Positions 6,335 through 13,048 are shown, numbered from the stretch's first letter. The stretch: DNA of 13,777 bases from DATKZB01 sp035528235 (GCA_035528235.1 DATKZB010000026.1:1-13777), one strand, 5' to 3'. The notes: generated by a model from the sequence alone, not told the origin. Numbers and translations: made by a program.

Positions 6335-6544
6335 ATGAAAGGCCTATTCCTCGTCCTGGCTGGACTCCTGCTGATCTCGATTGTGGCGGCCGGGTGCGGC
6401 GAGCCGAGCTCCCACGACCGTTATCGCCAGATGACGTACCGACGGGTCGTAGACGCCGACATTCTGGGTTTCCAGGATGACGTCGATGCGGCGGTCCTCT
6501 TGTCGGAGCGGCCGACGCACCTGTCGCAGTGGACTCATCCGTAA
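6335..6544 (+). CDS. small predicted lipoprotein, unknown function
   Basis: A 69-residue protein. A lysine at position 2 is followed by a hydrophobic helix and a lipobox ending VAAGC, with Cys21 as the expected lipidation site, so it should be exported and membrane-anchored. The mature part is only ~49 residues, rich in Asp and Arg. It contains RYRQMTYRRVVDADI and ends with SERPTHLSQW plus three residues. I recognise no family. The start is supported by GGAAGGAGAG about eight bases before the ATG. An upstream in-frame ATG at 6296 would add a charged stretch in front of the signal peptide and is rejected. The gene has its own promoter and a strong terminator, so it is a monocistronic unit. Confidence 0.75.
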   Translation: MKGLFLVLAGLLLISIVAAGCGEPSSHDRYRQMTYRRVVDADILGFQDDVDAAVLLSERPTHLSQWTHP

Positions 6545-6572
6545 CGCGGACGCGCAACGCTTGACGTGTTCC

Positions 6573-6605
6573 AAGACCCCCTCGTCGCCGAGGGGGTCTT
6601 TCTTT
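6573..6605 (+). terminator. rho-independent terminator after the lipoprotein gene
   Basis: AAGACCCCCTC (6573-6583) and GAGGGGGTCTT (6590-6600) form a perfect 11-bp stem with a GTCGCC loop, followed by TCTTT. It sits 28 bases after the lipoprotein stop. Because nrdJ ends convergently at 6642, the hairpin may also stop nrdJ transcripts, although the T-tract is poorer in that direction. Confidence 0.88.
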
Positions 6606-6641
6606 GGGTAGGCGCCCGCCGGATGCGGCAGCCGTGCGGCG

Positions 6642-8453
6642 TCAGATGCCGCCGCACAGTTCCGGCCGGTTGCAGGAGAGCGGCGCGGGTTCGAGCTCGT
6701 CGCCGGTGACCGCGGCCCGGACGAGCACCTGCTGGGTGCGGCTGCGGTCGCGGTAGACGGTGATGCCCTTGCAGCCCATCTCGTAGGCCATCCAGTAGAC
6801 GTTGGCCACGTCTTCGACGGTCGCGTCGTTGGGCAGGTTGACGGTCTTGGAGACGGCGTTGTCGGCGTGTTTCTGAAACGCGGCCTGGATCTCGACGTGC
6901 CACTTCGGGCCGATCTCGTGGGCCGTGGTGAACAGGGCCGCCACGTCTTTCGGCACGCCCTTGACCTTCTTGAGCGACGGCGCCGAGGCCACGCGGTCGA
7001 TCATGGCGCGCGACCAGAACCCGCGCTGCCGCCCGACGGCCTCGAAGATGGGATGCACCTCGAACAGCCGCGCGCCGTCCAGCACGTGCCGCTCCATGAC
7101 CAGCGCGAAGATGGGCTCGATGCCCGACGAGCACCCCGCGATGATCGAGAGCGAACCCGTGGGGGCAACGGTCGTGCGGCAGGCGTTGCGGTAGGCGGGC
7201 GACTCGGGCCGGTCGTAGATGCTTCCGTGGATGTTCGGGAACGGCCCGCGGTCATCGGCCAGCGAGGCGCTGGCCCGGTCGGCCTCGTTCCGAACGAAGT
7301 GCATGACGTCGTGGGCGATCTCGAGGGCCTTGGCCGAGTCGTACCGCACCCCCAGCCGCAGCAGCATGTCGGCAAACCCCATCACCCCCAGGCCGATCTT
7401 GCGGTTGCCCATGACCATCTCGGTAATCTGGGGCAGGGGGTACCGGCTCATCTGGATGCAATCGTCCAGAAACCGGACCGCCAGCCGCACGATCGCGCCC
7501 AGATGGTCCCAGTCGACATGGCCGTTGTCGACGACCTTGTTGAGGTTGACGGACCCCAGGTTGCACGCCTCGTAGGGCAGCAGGGGCTGCTCGCCGCACG
7601 GGTTGGTGCACTCGATGTGACCGAGGTGGGGCGTGGGATTGTCGGCATTGATGCGGTCGAGGAAGATGGCCCCGGGGTCGCCGCCGCCGTGGGCCTGGGT
7701 AACCATGGTCTCCCAAATCTGCCGGGCCGGCTGGCGCCGCATGACGCGGCCGCCGTGAGGGTTGATCAGGTCGAACGACTTGCCGTCGCGGACGGCGTCC
7801 ATAAAGGCGGCCGTGCAGGCGATGGAGATGTTGAAGTTCTCGAGTTCGCCTTCCTGGGCCTTGGCGCAGGCGAAGGGCTCGACGTCCGGGTGGTCGCACC
7901 GCAGCACGCCCATGTTGGCCCCGCGCCGGAACCCGCCCTGGTTGATGGCCCCCGTGGCGTAGTTGAAGACCTTCATGAAACTGATGGGCCCCGACGCGCG
8001 GCCGCGACTCGACTCGACCAGGTCGCCGCCGGGTCGGATGCGGCTGAACGAGAAGCCCGTTCCGCCGCCCGATTTGTGGATGATGGCGGCGTACTTGATG
8101 GCGTCGAAGATCTTCTCGATGTCGTCGGGCACCGGCAGCACGAAACACGCGGCCAGTTGCTGGAGCCGGCGGCCGGCGTTCATGAGCGTGGGCGAGTTGG
8201 GCAGGAACTCCAGCCGCGCCATCATGCCGTAGAACTCTTCCTCGGCCAGGTGCACCAGGCGCGTGCTGCCCCACGTCAGTTCCGCCTGGGCGACGTTGGC
8301 CGCCACCCGCCGGAACATGTCCTCGGCCGACTCGATCGGCTCGCCGCGGTCGTCCTTCTTCAGGTACCGCTTCTCCAGCACCAGCCGACCGTTCTCCGTG
8401 AACTCAATCTTCTCGGGCGTAGCGGCGTCGATGACCGGAAACTTCAACTTCAT
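6642..8453 (-). CDS. nrdJ: adenosylcobalamin-dependent (class II) ribonucleotide reductase, short form
   Basis: NrdJ reduces ribonucleotides to deoxyribonucleotides with a B12-derived radical and needs no oxygen. The protein is 603 residues. Key sites are visible: PNSPTLMNAG (85-94), redox Cys103 in LAACFVLP, GGGTGFSFS (129-137), the thiyl-radical Cys286 in NPCGE, its redox partner Cys297 in ACNLGS, and APTGS (430-434) with GCSSGIEPIF for substrate phosphate. The spacing of Cys286 and Cys297 (11) is the one I recall for Thermotoga NrdJ (322/333). Many NrdJ proteins are longer, with a C-terminal domain; this one ends SCNRPELCGGI, leaving a CX5C (Cys594/600) as likely terminal dithiol. The start is a clear ATG behind AGGGGTGAG. 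It lies 97 bases after scpA. Confidence 0.95.
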   Translation of the reverse strand: MKLKFPVIDAATPEKIEFTENGRLVLEKRYLKKDDRGEPIESAEDMFRRVAANVAQAELTWGSTRLVHLAEEEFYGMMARLEFLPNSPTLMNAGRRLQQLAACFVLPVPDDIEKIFDAIKYAAIIHKSGGGTGFSFSRIRPGGDLVESSRGRASGPISFMKVFNYATGAINQGGFRRGANMGVLRCDHPDVEPFACAKAQEGELENFNISIACTAAFMDAVRDGKSFDLINPHGGRVMRRQPARQIWETMVTQAHGGGDPGAIFLDRINADNPTPHLGHIECTNPCGEQPLLPYEACNLGSVNLNKVVDNGHVDWDHLGAIVRLAVRFLDDCIQMSRYPLPQITEMVMGNRKIGLGVMGFADMLLRLGVRYDSAKALEIAHDVMHFVRNEADRASASLADDRGPFPNIHGSIYDRPESPAYRNACRTTVAPTGSLSIIAGCSSGIEPIFALVMERHVLDGARLFEVHPIFEAVGRQRGFWSRAMIDRVASAPSLKKVKGVPKDVAALFTTAHEIGPKWHVEIQAAFQKHADNAVSKTVNLPNDATVEDVANVYWMAYEMGCKGITVYRDRSRTQQVLVRAAVTGDELEPAPLSCNRPELCGGI

Positions 8454-8487
8454 GACTCACCCCTGACTCTCCGTGCCTGTGTGTTGC

Positions 8488-8493
8488 ATTGTA
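8488..8493 (-). promoter_or_regulatory. possible -10 box for nrdJ
   Basis: TACAAT on the minus strand (8493-8488), 35 bases before the nrdJ ATG and inside the 97-base scpA-nrdJ spacer. No good -35 box is found 16-18 bases upstream, so this is only a weak sign that nrdJ can be transcribed separately from the scpA operon. Confidence 0.3.
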
Positions 8494-8550
8494 CCGCGCG
8501 CGACCTCGAGCGGCTACGGTCGCGACCTGCCGCCCCTCATCCGGGACGGA

Positions 8551-9636
8551 TCATGGCTGCTGCCCGGGCTCGGGCGCCGGGTCGGCATCGGCGGCCGGCG
8601 GCGCGTCGCCGGTTTCGTCGGCCGCCGGGGCAGGGCCGTCCTGTTGCTCGTTGTCGCCCTCGTCCTTGCGGCCCATGAGTTCGCCGTCGGAGTAGAGGGC
8701 CCGGAAGGCTTCCACCTCGGGCACCGCGATCGAGTCGAGGATTTCGTCGAACTCGGTTTTCTCGAACTCGATCTCCTCGGCCATCGCGCCGACCTGCCGG
8801 GCCGACGGCCGTCGCGGATGTTTCCGCTTGAGCGCGTCGCGCGACTCGCGGGCGCCCTTGGGCCGGCTCTGCTTCACGGGGTCCTCGGCCTCGGGGTCGC
8901 GCAGGAAGATCCGCAGTTCCTGGAAGTCCGCGGCCTGCTCGGCCCCGATGCGCCGCTGCCGCACGAGTTCGAGCACCGCCAGGAACATGGTGAGGCAGTA
9001 GGCGATGGTGCGCCCGCCGACGAACAGGTCCACGAAGAGGACCGACTTCTCGGTCTCGAGCCGGGCGAGAAGTTCCTGGGCGAGATGCTCCACCGGCGTG
9101 TCGTCGTAGATGACCTCGCGCGTTCGCGAGTAGCCGACCGTCCGCATGACGTCGCTGAAGGCGCTGACGAGGTCCCAGAGCTCGATGCCCTCGAGCGACG
9201 CATCGGGCGCCTCGTCCTCCGTCTCGCTCGTCAGGTTCTCGAGGAGGCGGTCGTCGAACTCGCGCGGGAATCGCCGGGCCATGTCGCGGCCGCGCCCGTC
9301 CAGCAGCGATGCGGCCTCCTTGAACCGGCGGTAGTCGATCAACTGCCGGATGAGCGTCTCGCGCGGGTCCTCGCCGGCCTCGGCGTCCTCGTCCTCGACG
9401 TCGGGCGGCCGGGGCAGGAGCGCGCGGCTCTTGAGTTCGAGCAGCGTGGCCGCCATGACCACGAACTCCCCGGCGAGTTCAATGTCGAGGGTCTGGAGCA
9501 CGTCGAGGTACGCGACGTACTGGTCGGCGATCCGCGCGATGGGCAGGTCGGTAATCTCGACCTCCTCGCGGCGGATGAGGTACAGGAGAAGGTCCATCGG
9601 ACCGTTGTAAATGTCCAGGTCAACCTTGTAGGTCAT
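8551..9636 (-). CDS. scpA: segregation and condensation protein A (kleisin of bacterial condensin)
   Basis: ScpA bridges the two heads of SMC in the chromosome-organising SMC-ScpAB complex. The N-terminal block has the family signature: YNGPMDLLLYLIRREEVEI, then ADQYVAYLDV, EFVVMAATLLELKSRALLP and the R-Q-L-I-DYRRFKEAA segment. The winged-helix C-terminal domain lies around residues 220-270. The protein is ~361 residues, longer than the usual ~250-280. The excess is a C-terminal extension ending in a low-complexity Ala/Pro/Asp/Glu tail of about 40 residues. The ATG at 9636 is chosen because the family signature begins immediately after it; the frame stays open further upstream but with no protein-like sequence. 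It lies 50 bases after trpS in the same operon. scpB and smc are not in the window. Confidence 0.93.
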   Translation of the reverse strand: MTYKVDLDIYNGPMDLLLYLIRREEVEITDLPIARIADQYVAYLDVLQTLDIELAGEFVVMAATLLELKSRALLPRPPDVEDEDAEAGEDPRETLIRQLIDYRRFKEAASLLDGRGRDMARRFPREFDDRLLENLTSETEDEAPDASLEGIELWDLVSAFSDVMRTVGYSRTREVIYDDTPVEHLAQELLARLETEKSVLFVDLFVGGRTIAYCLTMFLAVLELVRQRRIGAEQAADFQELRIFLRDPEAEDPVKQSRPKGARESRDALKRKHPRRPSARQVGAMAEEIEFEKTEFDEILDSIAVPEVEAFRALYSDGELMGRKDEGDNEQQDGPAPAADETGDAPPAADADPAPEPGQQP

Positions 9637-9686
9637 TTCGGCATCCGCCTGCCATCGCACCCGGCGCCGGTTGGCGCGCGGGGGCC

Positions 9687-10694
9687 TTACCAGCCGCCCA
9701 GCCCGGTGAGGCCCTTGATCTCGTCGAGCGTCTGGCGGGCGACGGCCTGGGCCTTCTCGCCGCCGGCGGCCACGATGGCCAGCAGACGCTCGGGATCGGC
9801 CTCGAGCTCGGCCCGGCGCCGCCTCGGTTCCTCGAGCAGCGCGACGAGGATATCGGCCAGGTGGGCCTTGCAGTCGGTGCAGCCCCACGTGGCGGCCCGG
9901 CATTTCTCGGCCACGGCCGCGGGCTCGTCGGGCGCGAACGTCTTGTAATAGTCGCACACGTTGCACTCGTCGGGGTGGCCGGGGTCGTCGCGTCGGATTC
10001 GCTTCGGGTCGGTAATCATCGACCGGACCTTGGCGCGGATCGTGTCGGGGTCGTCGGCGATGTCGATCTGGTTGTGGTAACTCTTCGACATCTTCCGCCG
10101 GTCGAGCCCCAGCAGCCTTGGGCTGCTCGTGAGTTTGGCCTGCGGCTCGACGAGCGCCTCCGCCCCCACGAGCGCGTTGAACCGCCGGACGACCTCGCGC
10201 GTCAGTTCCAGGTGCGGCAACTGGTCTTCGCCCACCGGCACCCGGTTCGCCTTGTAGAGGAGGATGTCGGCCGCCTGGAGCACGGGGTACCCGAGGAACG
10301 CGTAGTTGTGAATGTCTTTCGACGTCAGTTCCTTCATCTGCTCCTTGTAGGTCGGGTTACGTTCCAGCCACGAGATGGGCGTGTAGGCCGAGAGAATCAG
10401 GTGCAGTTCGGCGTGCTCCGGCACGTCGCTCTGGCGGAAGATGACGCTCCGCTCGGGGTCCAGGCCGCACGAGACGAAGTCGATGAGGACTTCCCGCGCG
10501 TGCGACGAGATGTCGGCCGGGCTCTCGTACTCGCTCATCAGGGCGTGGTAATCGGCGATCATGAAGAAGCAGTCGTACTCGTCCTGAAGGGCACGCCAGT
10601 TCTCGAGCGCCCCCACCAGGTTACCCAGGTGCAGCCGCCCCGTGGGACGCATGCCGCTCAGGATTCGTTGACGACCGCCGGGTGCATCGGCCAT
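9687..10694 (-). CDS. trpS: tryptophanyl-tRNA synthetase with Fe-S type cysteine motif
   Basis: A class Ic aminoacyl-tRNA synthetase of 335 residues, charging tRNA-Trp. The HIGH-like motif is LHLGN (residues 21-25), inside GMRPTGRLHLGN. KMSKS is at 201-205. The tRNA/anticodon region contains Cys244, Cys265, Cys272 and Cys275, i.e. C-X20-C-X6-C-X2-C, plus Cys247. This closely matches the C-X22-C-X6-C-X2-C motif I recall for the [4Fe-4S] cluster of Thermotoga maritima TrpRS, so this enzyme probably also binds a cluster. The ATG at 10694 fits the family's N-terminus. It starts 21 bases after the M50 protease stop and is followed by scpA, all one operon. Confidence 0.97.
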   Translation of the reverse strand: MADAPGGRQRILSGMRPTGRLHLGNLVGALENWRALQDEYDCFFMIADYHALMSEYESPADISSHAREVLIDFVSCGLDPERSVIFRQSDVPEHAELHLILSAYTPISWLERNPTYKEQMKELTSKDIHNYAFLGYPVLQAADILLYKANRVPVGEDQLPHLELTREVVRRFNALVGAEALVEPQAKLTSSPRLLGLDRRKMSKSYHNQIDIADDPDTIRAKVRSMITDPKRIRRDDPGHPDECNVCDYYKTFAPDEPAAVAEKCRAATWGCTDCKAHLADILVALLEEPRRRRAELEADPERLLAIVAAGGEKAQAVARQTLDEIKGLTGLGGW

Positions 10695-10715
10695 GAGAAA
10701 GCCCTTTCCGCGTGG

Positions 10716-11384
10716 CTACAAGTATCTGAAGAGGACCCCCGTTGCGTCCGGCCCTGCAATGACGCCTATCAGAAAGACGATGGGCACGAGTAGAAACGGG
10801 AAGAAGAACCGGTTCGCCAGGACCAGCGCCAGGAGCAGGAACATGCCGTACCGGCTCAGGTTCGAGTACGCCATGGCGGCGTTCAACGGCAGGAGGTTCT
10901 TCAGGATGTGCGACCCGTCGAGCGGGAAGACCGGCAGCAGGTTGAACAGGCCCAGGCCGAAGTTGACGAACACGCCGTTGGCCATCATGGTCCACAGGTT
11001 GGCGCCGATCTGGGTCTGCGGCTCCTGGCCAAGCGCCACCAGGACACGGGCCAGCACCGCCAGGACGGTCCCCATGACGAGGTTGGCCGCAATGCCCGCG
11101 CCGCTCACCAGGATGTCGTCGCGCCGGGCCGTCTCGTACCGGAAGTTGCCCCGGTCCACCGGCACCGGCTTGGCCCATCCGATGGGGCCGAAGATAAGGC
11201 ACAGCGTCCCGATGGGGTCGAGGTGGACCAGCGGGTTCAGCGTCAGCCGCCCCGCGCGGTAGGCCGTGTCGTCGCCGCACTTGTAGGCCGCCCAGGCGTG
11301 CATGAACTCGTGGACGGTCAGGGCAAACAGGACCACGGGCAGGCGCAGGATCAGCGCGGTGCCGGAAATGCCTGCGATACCCAC
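10716..11384 (-). CDS. site-2 protease family (M50) membrane metalloprotease
   Basis: A polytopic membrane protein of ~222 residues from the GTG at 11384. The zinc-binding HEFMH (His25, Glu26, His29) lies in the first helix. The family's GRLTLNPLVHLDPIGT segment and FGPIGWAKPVPV follow. The third zinc ligand is in NLLPVFPLDGSHIL (Asp156). This is the compact M50 subgroup without PDZ domain; its substrate is unknown. The frame stays open upstream to an ATG at 11468. The GTG is preferred because GGAGAG lies just before it, the hydrophobic N-terminus starts here, and a well-formed promoter at 11445-11473 would begin transcription downstream of the longer start. It is the first gene of the operon with trpS and scpA. 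Confidence 0.9.
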   Translation of the reverse strand: MGIAGISGTALILRLPVVLFALTVHEFMHAWAAYKCGDDTAYRAGRLTLNPLVHLDPIGTLCLIFGPIGWAKPVPVDRGNFRYETARRDDILVSGAGIAANLVMGTVLAVLARVLVALGQEPQTQIGANLWTMMANGVFVNFGLGLFNLLPVFPLDGSHILKNLLPLNAAMAYSNLSRYGMFLLLALVLANRFFFPFLLVPIVFLIGVIAGPDATGVLFRYL

Positions 11385-11444
11385 GCCGCCTCTCCCATGG
11401 TCTCTACCCGTGCCGGACACCAGGGCCCGCCCTGCAAGGCCCAT

Positions 11445-11473
11445 AATGTAGCGGCCGACCAGACCCAAGTCAA
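11445..11473 (-). promoter_or_regulatory. promoter of the M50 protease-trpS-scpA operon
   Basis: On the minus strand TTGACT (11473-11468) and TACATT (11450-11445) are separated by exactly 17 bases. Transcription would begin near 11438, about 54 bases before the GTG start of the protease. Confidence 0.6.
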
Positions 11474-11508
11474 CGCCATGTTGCTTGGCACGTTGCCCGG
11501 CCCGCGCC

Positions 11509-11537
11509 TGGACTGTGGCGGGGAGGGTGGCTATACT
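11509..11537 (+). promoter_or_regulatory. promoter of tRNA-Val
   Basis: TGGACT (11509-11514) and TATACT (11532-11537) are 17 bases apart, with the -10 ending 18 bases before the tRNA 5' end. The GGG...C stretch after the -10 resembles a discriminator of stable-RNA promoters. It is divergent from the protease operon promoter. Confidence 0.55.
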
Positions 11538-11555
11538 TGGGGACCAGTCGGACGC

Positions 11556-11632
11556 GGGCGTTTAGCTCAGTTGGCTAGAGCGCCTCCCTTACAAGGAGGA
11601 GGCCAGAGGTTCGAGTCCTCTAACGCCCACCA
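11556..11632 (+). tRNA. tRNA-Val (anticodon TAC), CCA encoded
   Basis: A complete 77-base cloverleaf. The acceptor GGGCGTT pairs with AACGCCC (11622-11628). The D-arm GCTC/GAGC encloses AGTTGGCTA. The anticodon stem CCTCC/GGAGG encloses CTTACAA, giving anticodon TAC for valine GTA/GTG codons. The T-arm AGAGG/CCTCT encloses TTCGAGT. The discriminator A is followed by an encoded CCA (11630-11632). A decayed integrase fragment lies just beyond the 3' end. Confidence 0.98.
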
Positions 11633-11660
11633 GTCTTCGTTCGCCGCTTGAGGGCGGGTG

Positions 11661-11688
11661 GCATGGTCAGCCCGGAGGGTGACCATGC
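11661..11688. repeat. 9-bp inverted repeat next to tRNA-Val
   Basis: GCATGGTCA (11661-11669) and TGACCATGC (11680-11688) are exact reverse complements around a 10-base loop. The repeat begins 29 bases after the tRNA and lies at the point where the integrase fragment stops. It has no T-tract, so it is more likely a dispersed palindrome than a terminator. Confidence 0.65.
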
Positions 11689-11841
11689 GGGGGTGCCCGC
11701 AGCGGCTTGTCGCGGCCGAAGAACTCGACCAGGAATCGGACGGTCCGGCCCAGGGCGACCCGCGTGCTCTCCTTGACGTGCGCACGCCCGGCCATGTAGC
11801 GGGTGAGGAAGGCGTTGAGCGTTACCCGGCCGGTCCCTTCC
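11667..11841 (-). pseudogene. tyrosine recombinase (integrase) N-terminal remnant
   Basis: A minus-strand frame reads VTLNAFLTRYMAGRAHVKES and goes on to VRFLVEFFGRDKPLRA before degenerating to a stop at 11667-11669. This has the look of the SAM-like core-binding (N-terminal) domain of phage-type integrases: a short helix with F-x-x-x-Y, then a V-K-x-x-T/S-R segment, then an L-x-E-F-F-G-x-x-x-P-L-R block. No start codon is convincing and the whole catalytic domain (R...HxxR...Y) is absent, so it is a dead fragment. Its position at the 3' end of a tRNA gene is where integrases usually lie. The assignment rests on ~50 residues and is moderately certain. Confidence 0.5.
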
Positions 11842-11853
11842 GGGGCCGCACAA

Positions 11854-12516
11854 TCAACCCCGACGACGACGGATCAACGCCAAGGCGCCCAGTGCCAGCA
11901 GCGACAGCGTGGCCGGTTCCGGCACGAGCGTCAGGCGGTGCGTGGCGTTCATGTCGGGCAACGAGTTGGCCCCGCCGTTCGGCGAGAGTTCGGTGAATAC
12001 GTCGAAGAAACTGTCGATCTGGTACAGGCCCCCCCCGATGTCGGTTACGGTGACCTGGCCCATCGACGCCAGCGCGGGATTCTCGCGCAGCATTAGGGCG
12101 GGGTCGCCGACGGCAACGGCAGCCAGCGACACCGTCTCGGCCGTGTAGGTGCCGGTCGTCTGCCCCGCTTTGCCGAATATGACGACCTGCATCGGTCCCG
12201 CGAACGTCACCATGGGCTCCCCGGGGAACGACGTGACGACGGCAGTGAGCAGGGCGTTGCAGGTGATGACTTCGTCAGCGCCCACGTCGGTACTGACGAT
12301 GTTCGTGAAGCCGAACAGGTGGACGTCCATGCCCTGCACTTGGCCACCGTAGTCCAGCATCTGGCTGATGGGGTCCGAGACCCACTCGCCGCCCAGGGGC
12401 GGCAGCGACGGGTCCGGCGTGACGAAGGCGGCCCCAGCCGGCCCGGCCAGACTCCCCACCGAGACCGCGATGGCGGCCACGAACACAACGGTCCATCGAC
12501 AGGTGGAATGTTTCAT
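11854..12516 (-). CDS. PEP-CTERM sorting-domain protein
   Basis: A secreted protein of 220 residues. The N-terminal signal peptide (MKHSTCRWTVVFVAAIAVSV...) probably ends after AGPAGA around residue 29. The middle (30-195) is a beta-rich domain of unknown family. The C-terminus is a textbook PEP-CTERM tripartite signal: VPEPATLS, a hydrophobic helix of about 14 residues (LLALGALALI) and a terminal RRRRG. Exosortase/EpsH systems process this signal at the inner membrane to deliver the protein to the envelope or extracellular matrix. No exosortase gene is in the window. The ATG at 12516 is preceded by GGAGAGGGG and by a ~170-base structured leader with its own promoter. Confidence 0.88.
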   Translation of the reverse strand: MKHSTCRWTVVFVAAIAVSVGSLAGPAGAAFVTPDPSLPPLGGEWVSDPISQMLDYGGQVQGMDVHLFGFTNIVSTDVGADEVITCNALLTAVVTSFPGEPMVTFAGPMQVVIFGKAGQTTGTYTAETVSLAAVAVGDPALMLRENPALASMGQVTVTDIGGGLYQIDSFFDVFTELSPNGGANSLPDMNATHRLTLVPEPATLSLLALGALALIRRRRG

Positions 12517-12558
12517 CAGAAGTTACCCCTCTCCGGTCACCGGGTTCTTGTCGCGTTC

Positions 12559-12675
12559 CGCCGGCACGGGGCTGCCCGTGCGGACCCGCCGGCGAGATCG
12601 CCACGCGTTGGACCCGGGGCGCAACAGACACTCCGCTCTCTGGCGGTGGGCTGATCCCCGGGTGCTCTCCCAACG
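12559..12675 (-). ncRNA. structured 5' leader of the PEP-CTERM gene (two hairpins)
   Basis: The leader between the promoter (-10 ending at 12693) and the ATG at 12516 folds into two strong elements. Element one pairs 12670-12675 with 12606-12611 (CGTTGG/CCAACG). After a 6-base bulge it continues with 12656-12663 against 12612-12619 (ACCCGGGG/CCCCGGGT), and a small CCGC/GCGG hairpin lies inside its loop. Element two is GCACGGG/CCCGTGC (12564-12581) with a 4-base loop, extended by a second pairing CGCCGG/CCGGCG. This is consistent with a cis-regulatory RNA or a stabilising leader. It matches no riboswitch consensus I can recall. Confidence 0.4.
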
Positions 12676-12692
12676 GCGCGTACAGCAAAGCA

Positions 12693-12720
12693 AGTATAAC
12701 TCAAATTGCGACCTTGTCAA
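12693..12720 (-). promoter_or_regulatory. near-consensus promoter of the PEP-CTERM gene
   Basis: On the minus strand TTGACA (12720-12715) and TATACT (12698-12693) are separated by 16 bases. It is among the best sigma70-type matches in the window. Transcription would start near 12686, giving the ~170-base leader. Confidence 0.7.
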
Positions 12721-13048
12721 ACGCCGCAGGGGGGATGCTGTGTTCGCCGCCTCCGCCGGGTGCGAAAACCCCCTCTAAGGGACGGAGAACAGGGGTGCCG
12801 GCGCCGCAGGACGGGCCAACATGCCGCAACCTCAGCCGTCCGGTCATGGCTTCCCCACCATGCTGTGGTTGGAGGGGAATCATCGCTCTGGTACACTTCG
12901 GGTGACACGAGCCTCCCGCGGGGTGCCGCTGGCCGGCTTGTCCGCCTGGGGCCGCGCAACAAGCAAATGCGCGGTGAGCGCCATGCGCCCACCGCGCGTG
13001 CCGTCGGGAACACTGCCGCTGAGGCCGATACGGTCTCGGCCGTTCTAC
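12721..13048. other. spacer with short inverted repeats, no gene seen
   Basis: About 330 bases with no supportable gene. Two inverted repeats are visible: GCGCGGTG/CACCGCGC (12969-12976 with 12990-12997) and GGCCGA/TCGGCC (13023-13028 with 13036-13041). The latter lies eight bases past the stop of the surface-protein fragment and could serve as its transcript end, but it has no T-tract. Open frames here translate to arginine-rich, non-protein-like sequence. Confidence 0.5.

Noticed and set aside
6867..8678. Plus-strand open frame of 603 codons opposite nrdJ
   Set aside because: Pure shadow of nrdJ; the low-quality composition and absence of any recognisable motif argue against coding.
8473..9948. 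Plus-strand open frame of 491 codons opposite scpA and trpS
   Set aside because: Runs across the antisense of two confidently identified genes; no motif of its own.
11567..11785. Minus-strand small protein ending WWALEDSNLWPPPCKGGAL
   Set aside because: This tail is the antisense reading of the tRNA-Val gene, a well-known annotation artefact, not a protein.
12517..12692. c-di-GMP or cobalamin riboswitch upstream of the PEP-CTERM gene
   Set aside because: The leader is structured, but none of the conserved core sequences I know for these classes is present.
12701..12883. Minus-strand 60-codon frame upstream of the PEP-CTERM gene
   Set aside because: Gly/Pro/Arg-rich, overlaps the strong promoter at 12693-12720, and no family was recognised.
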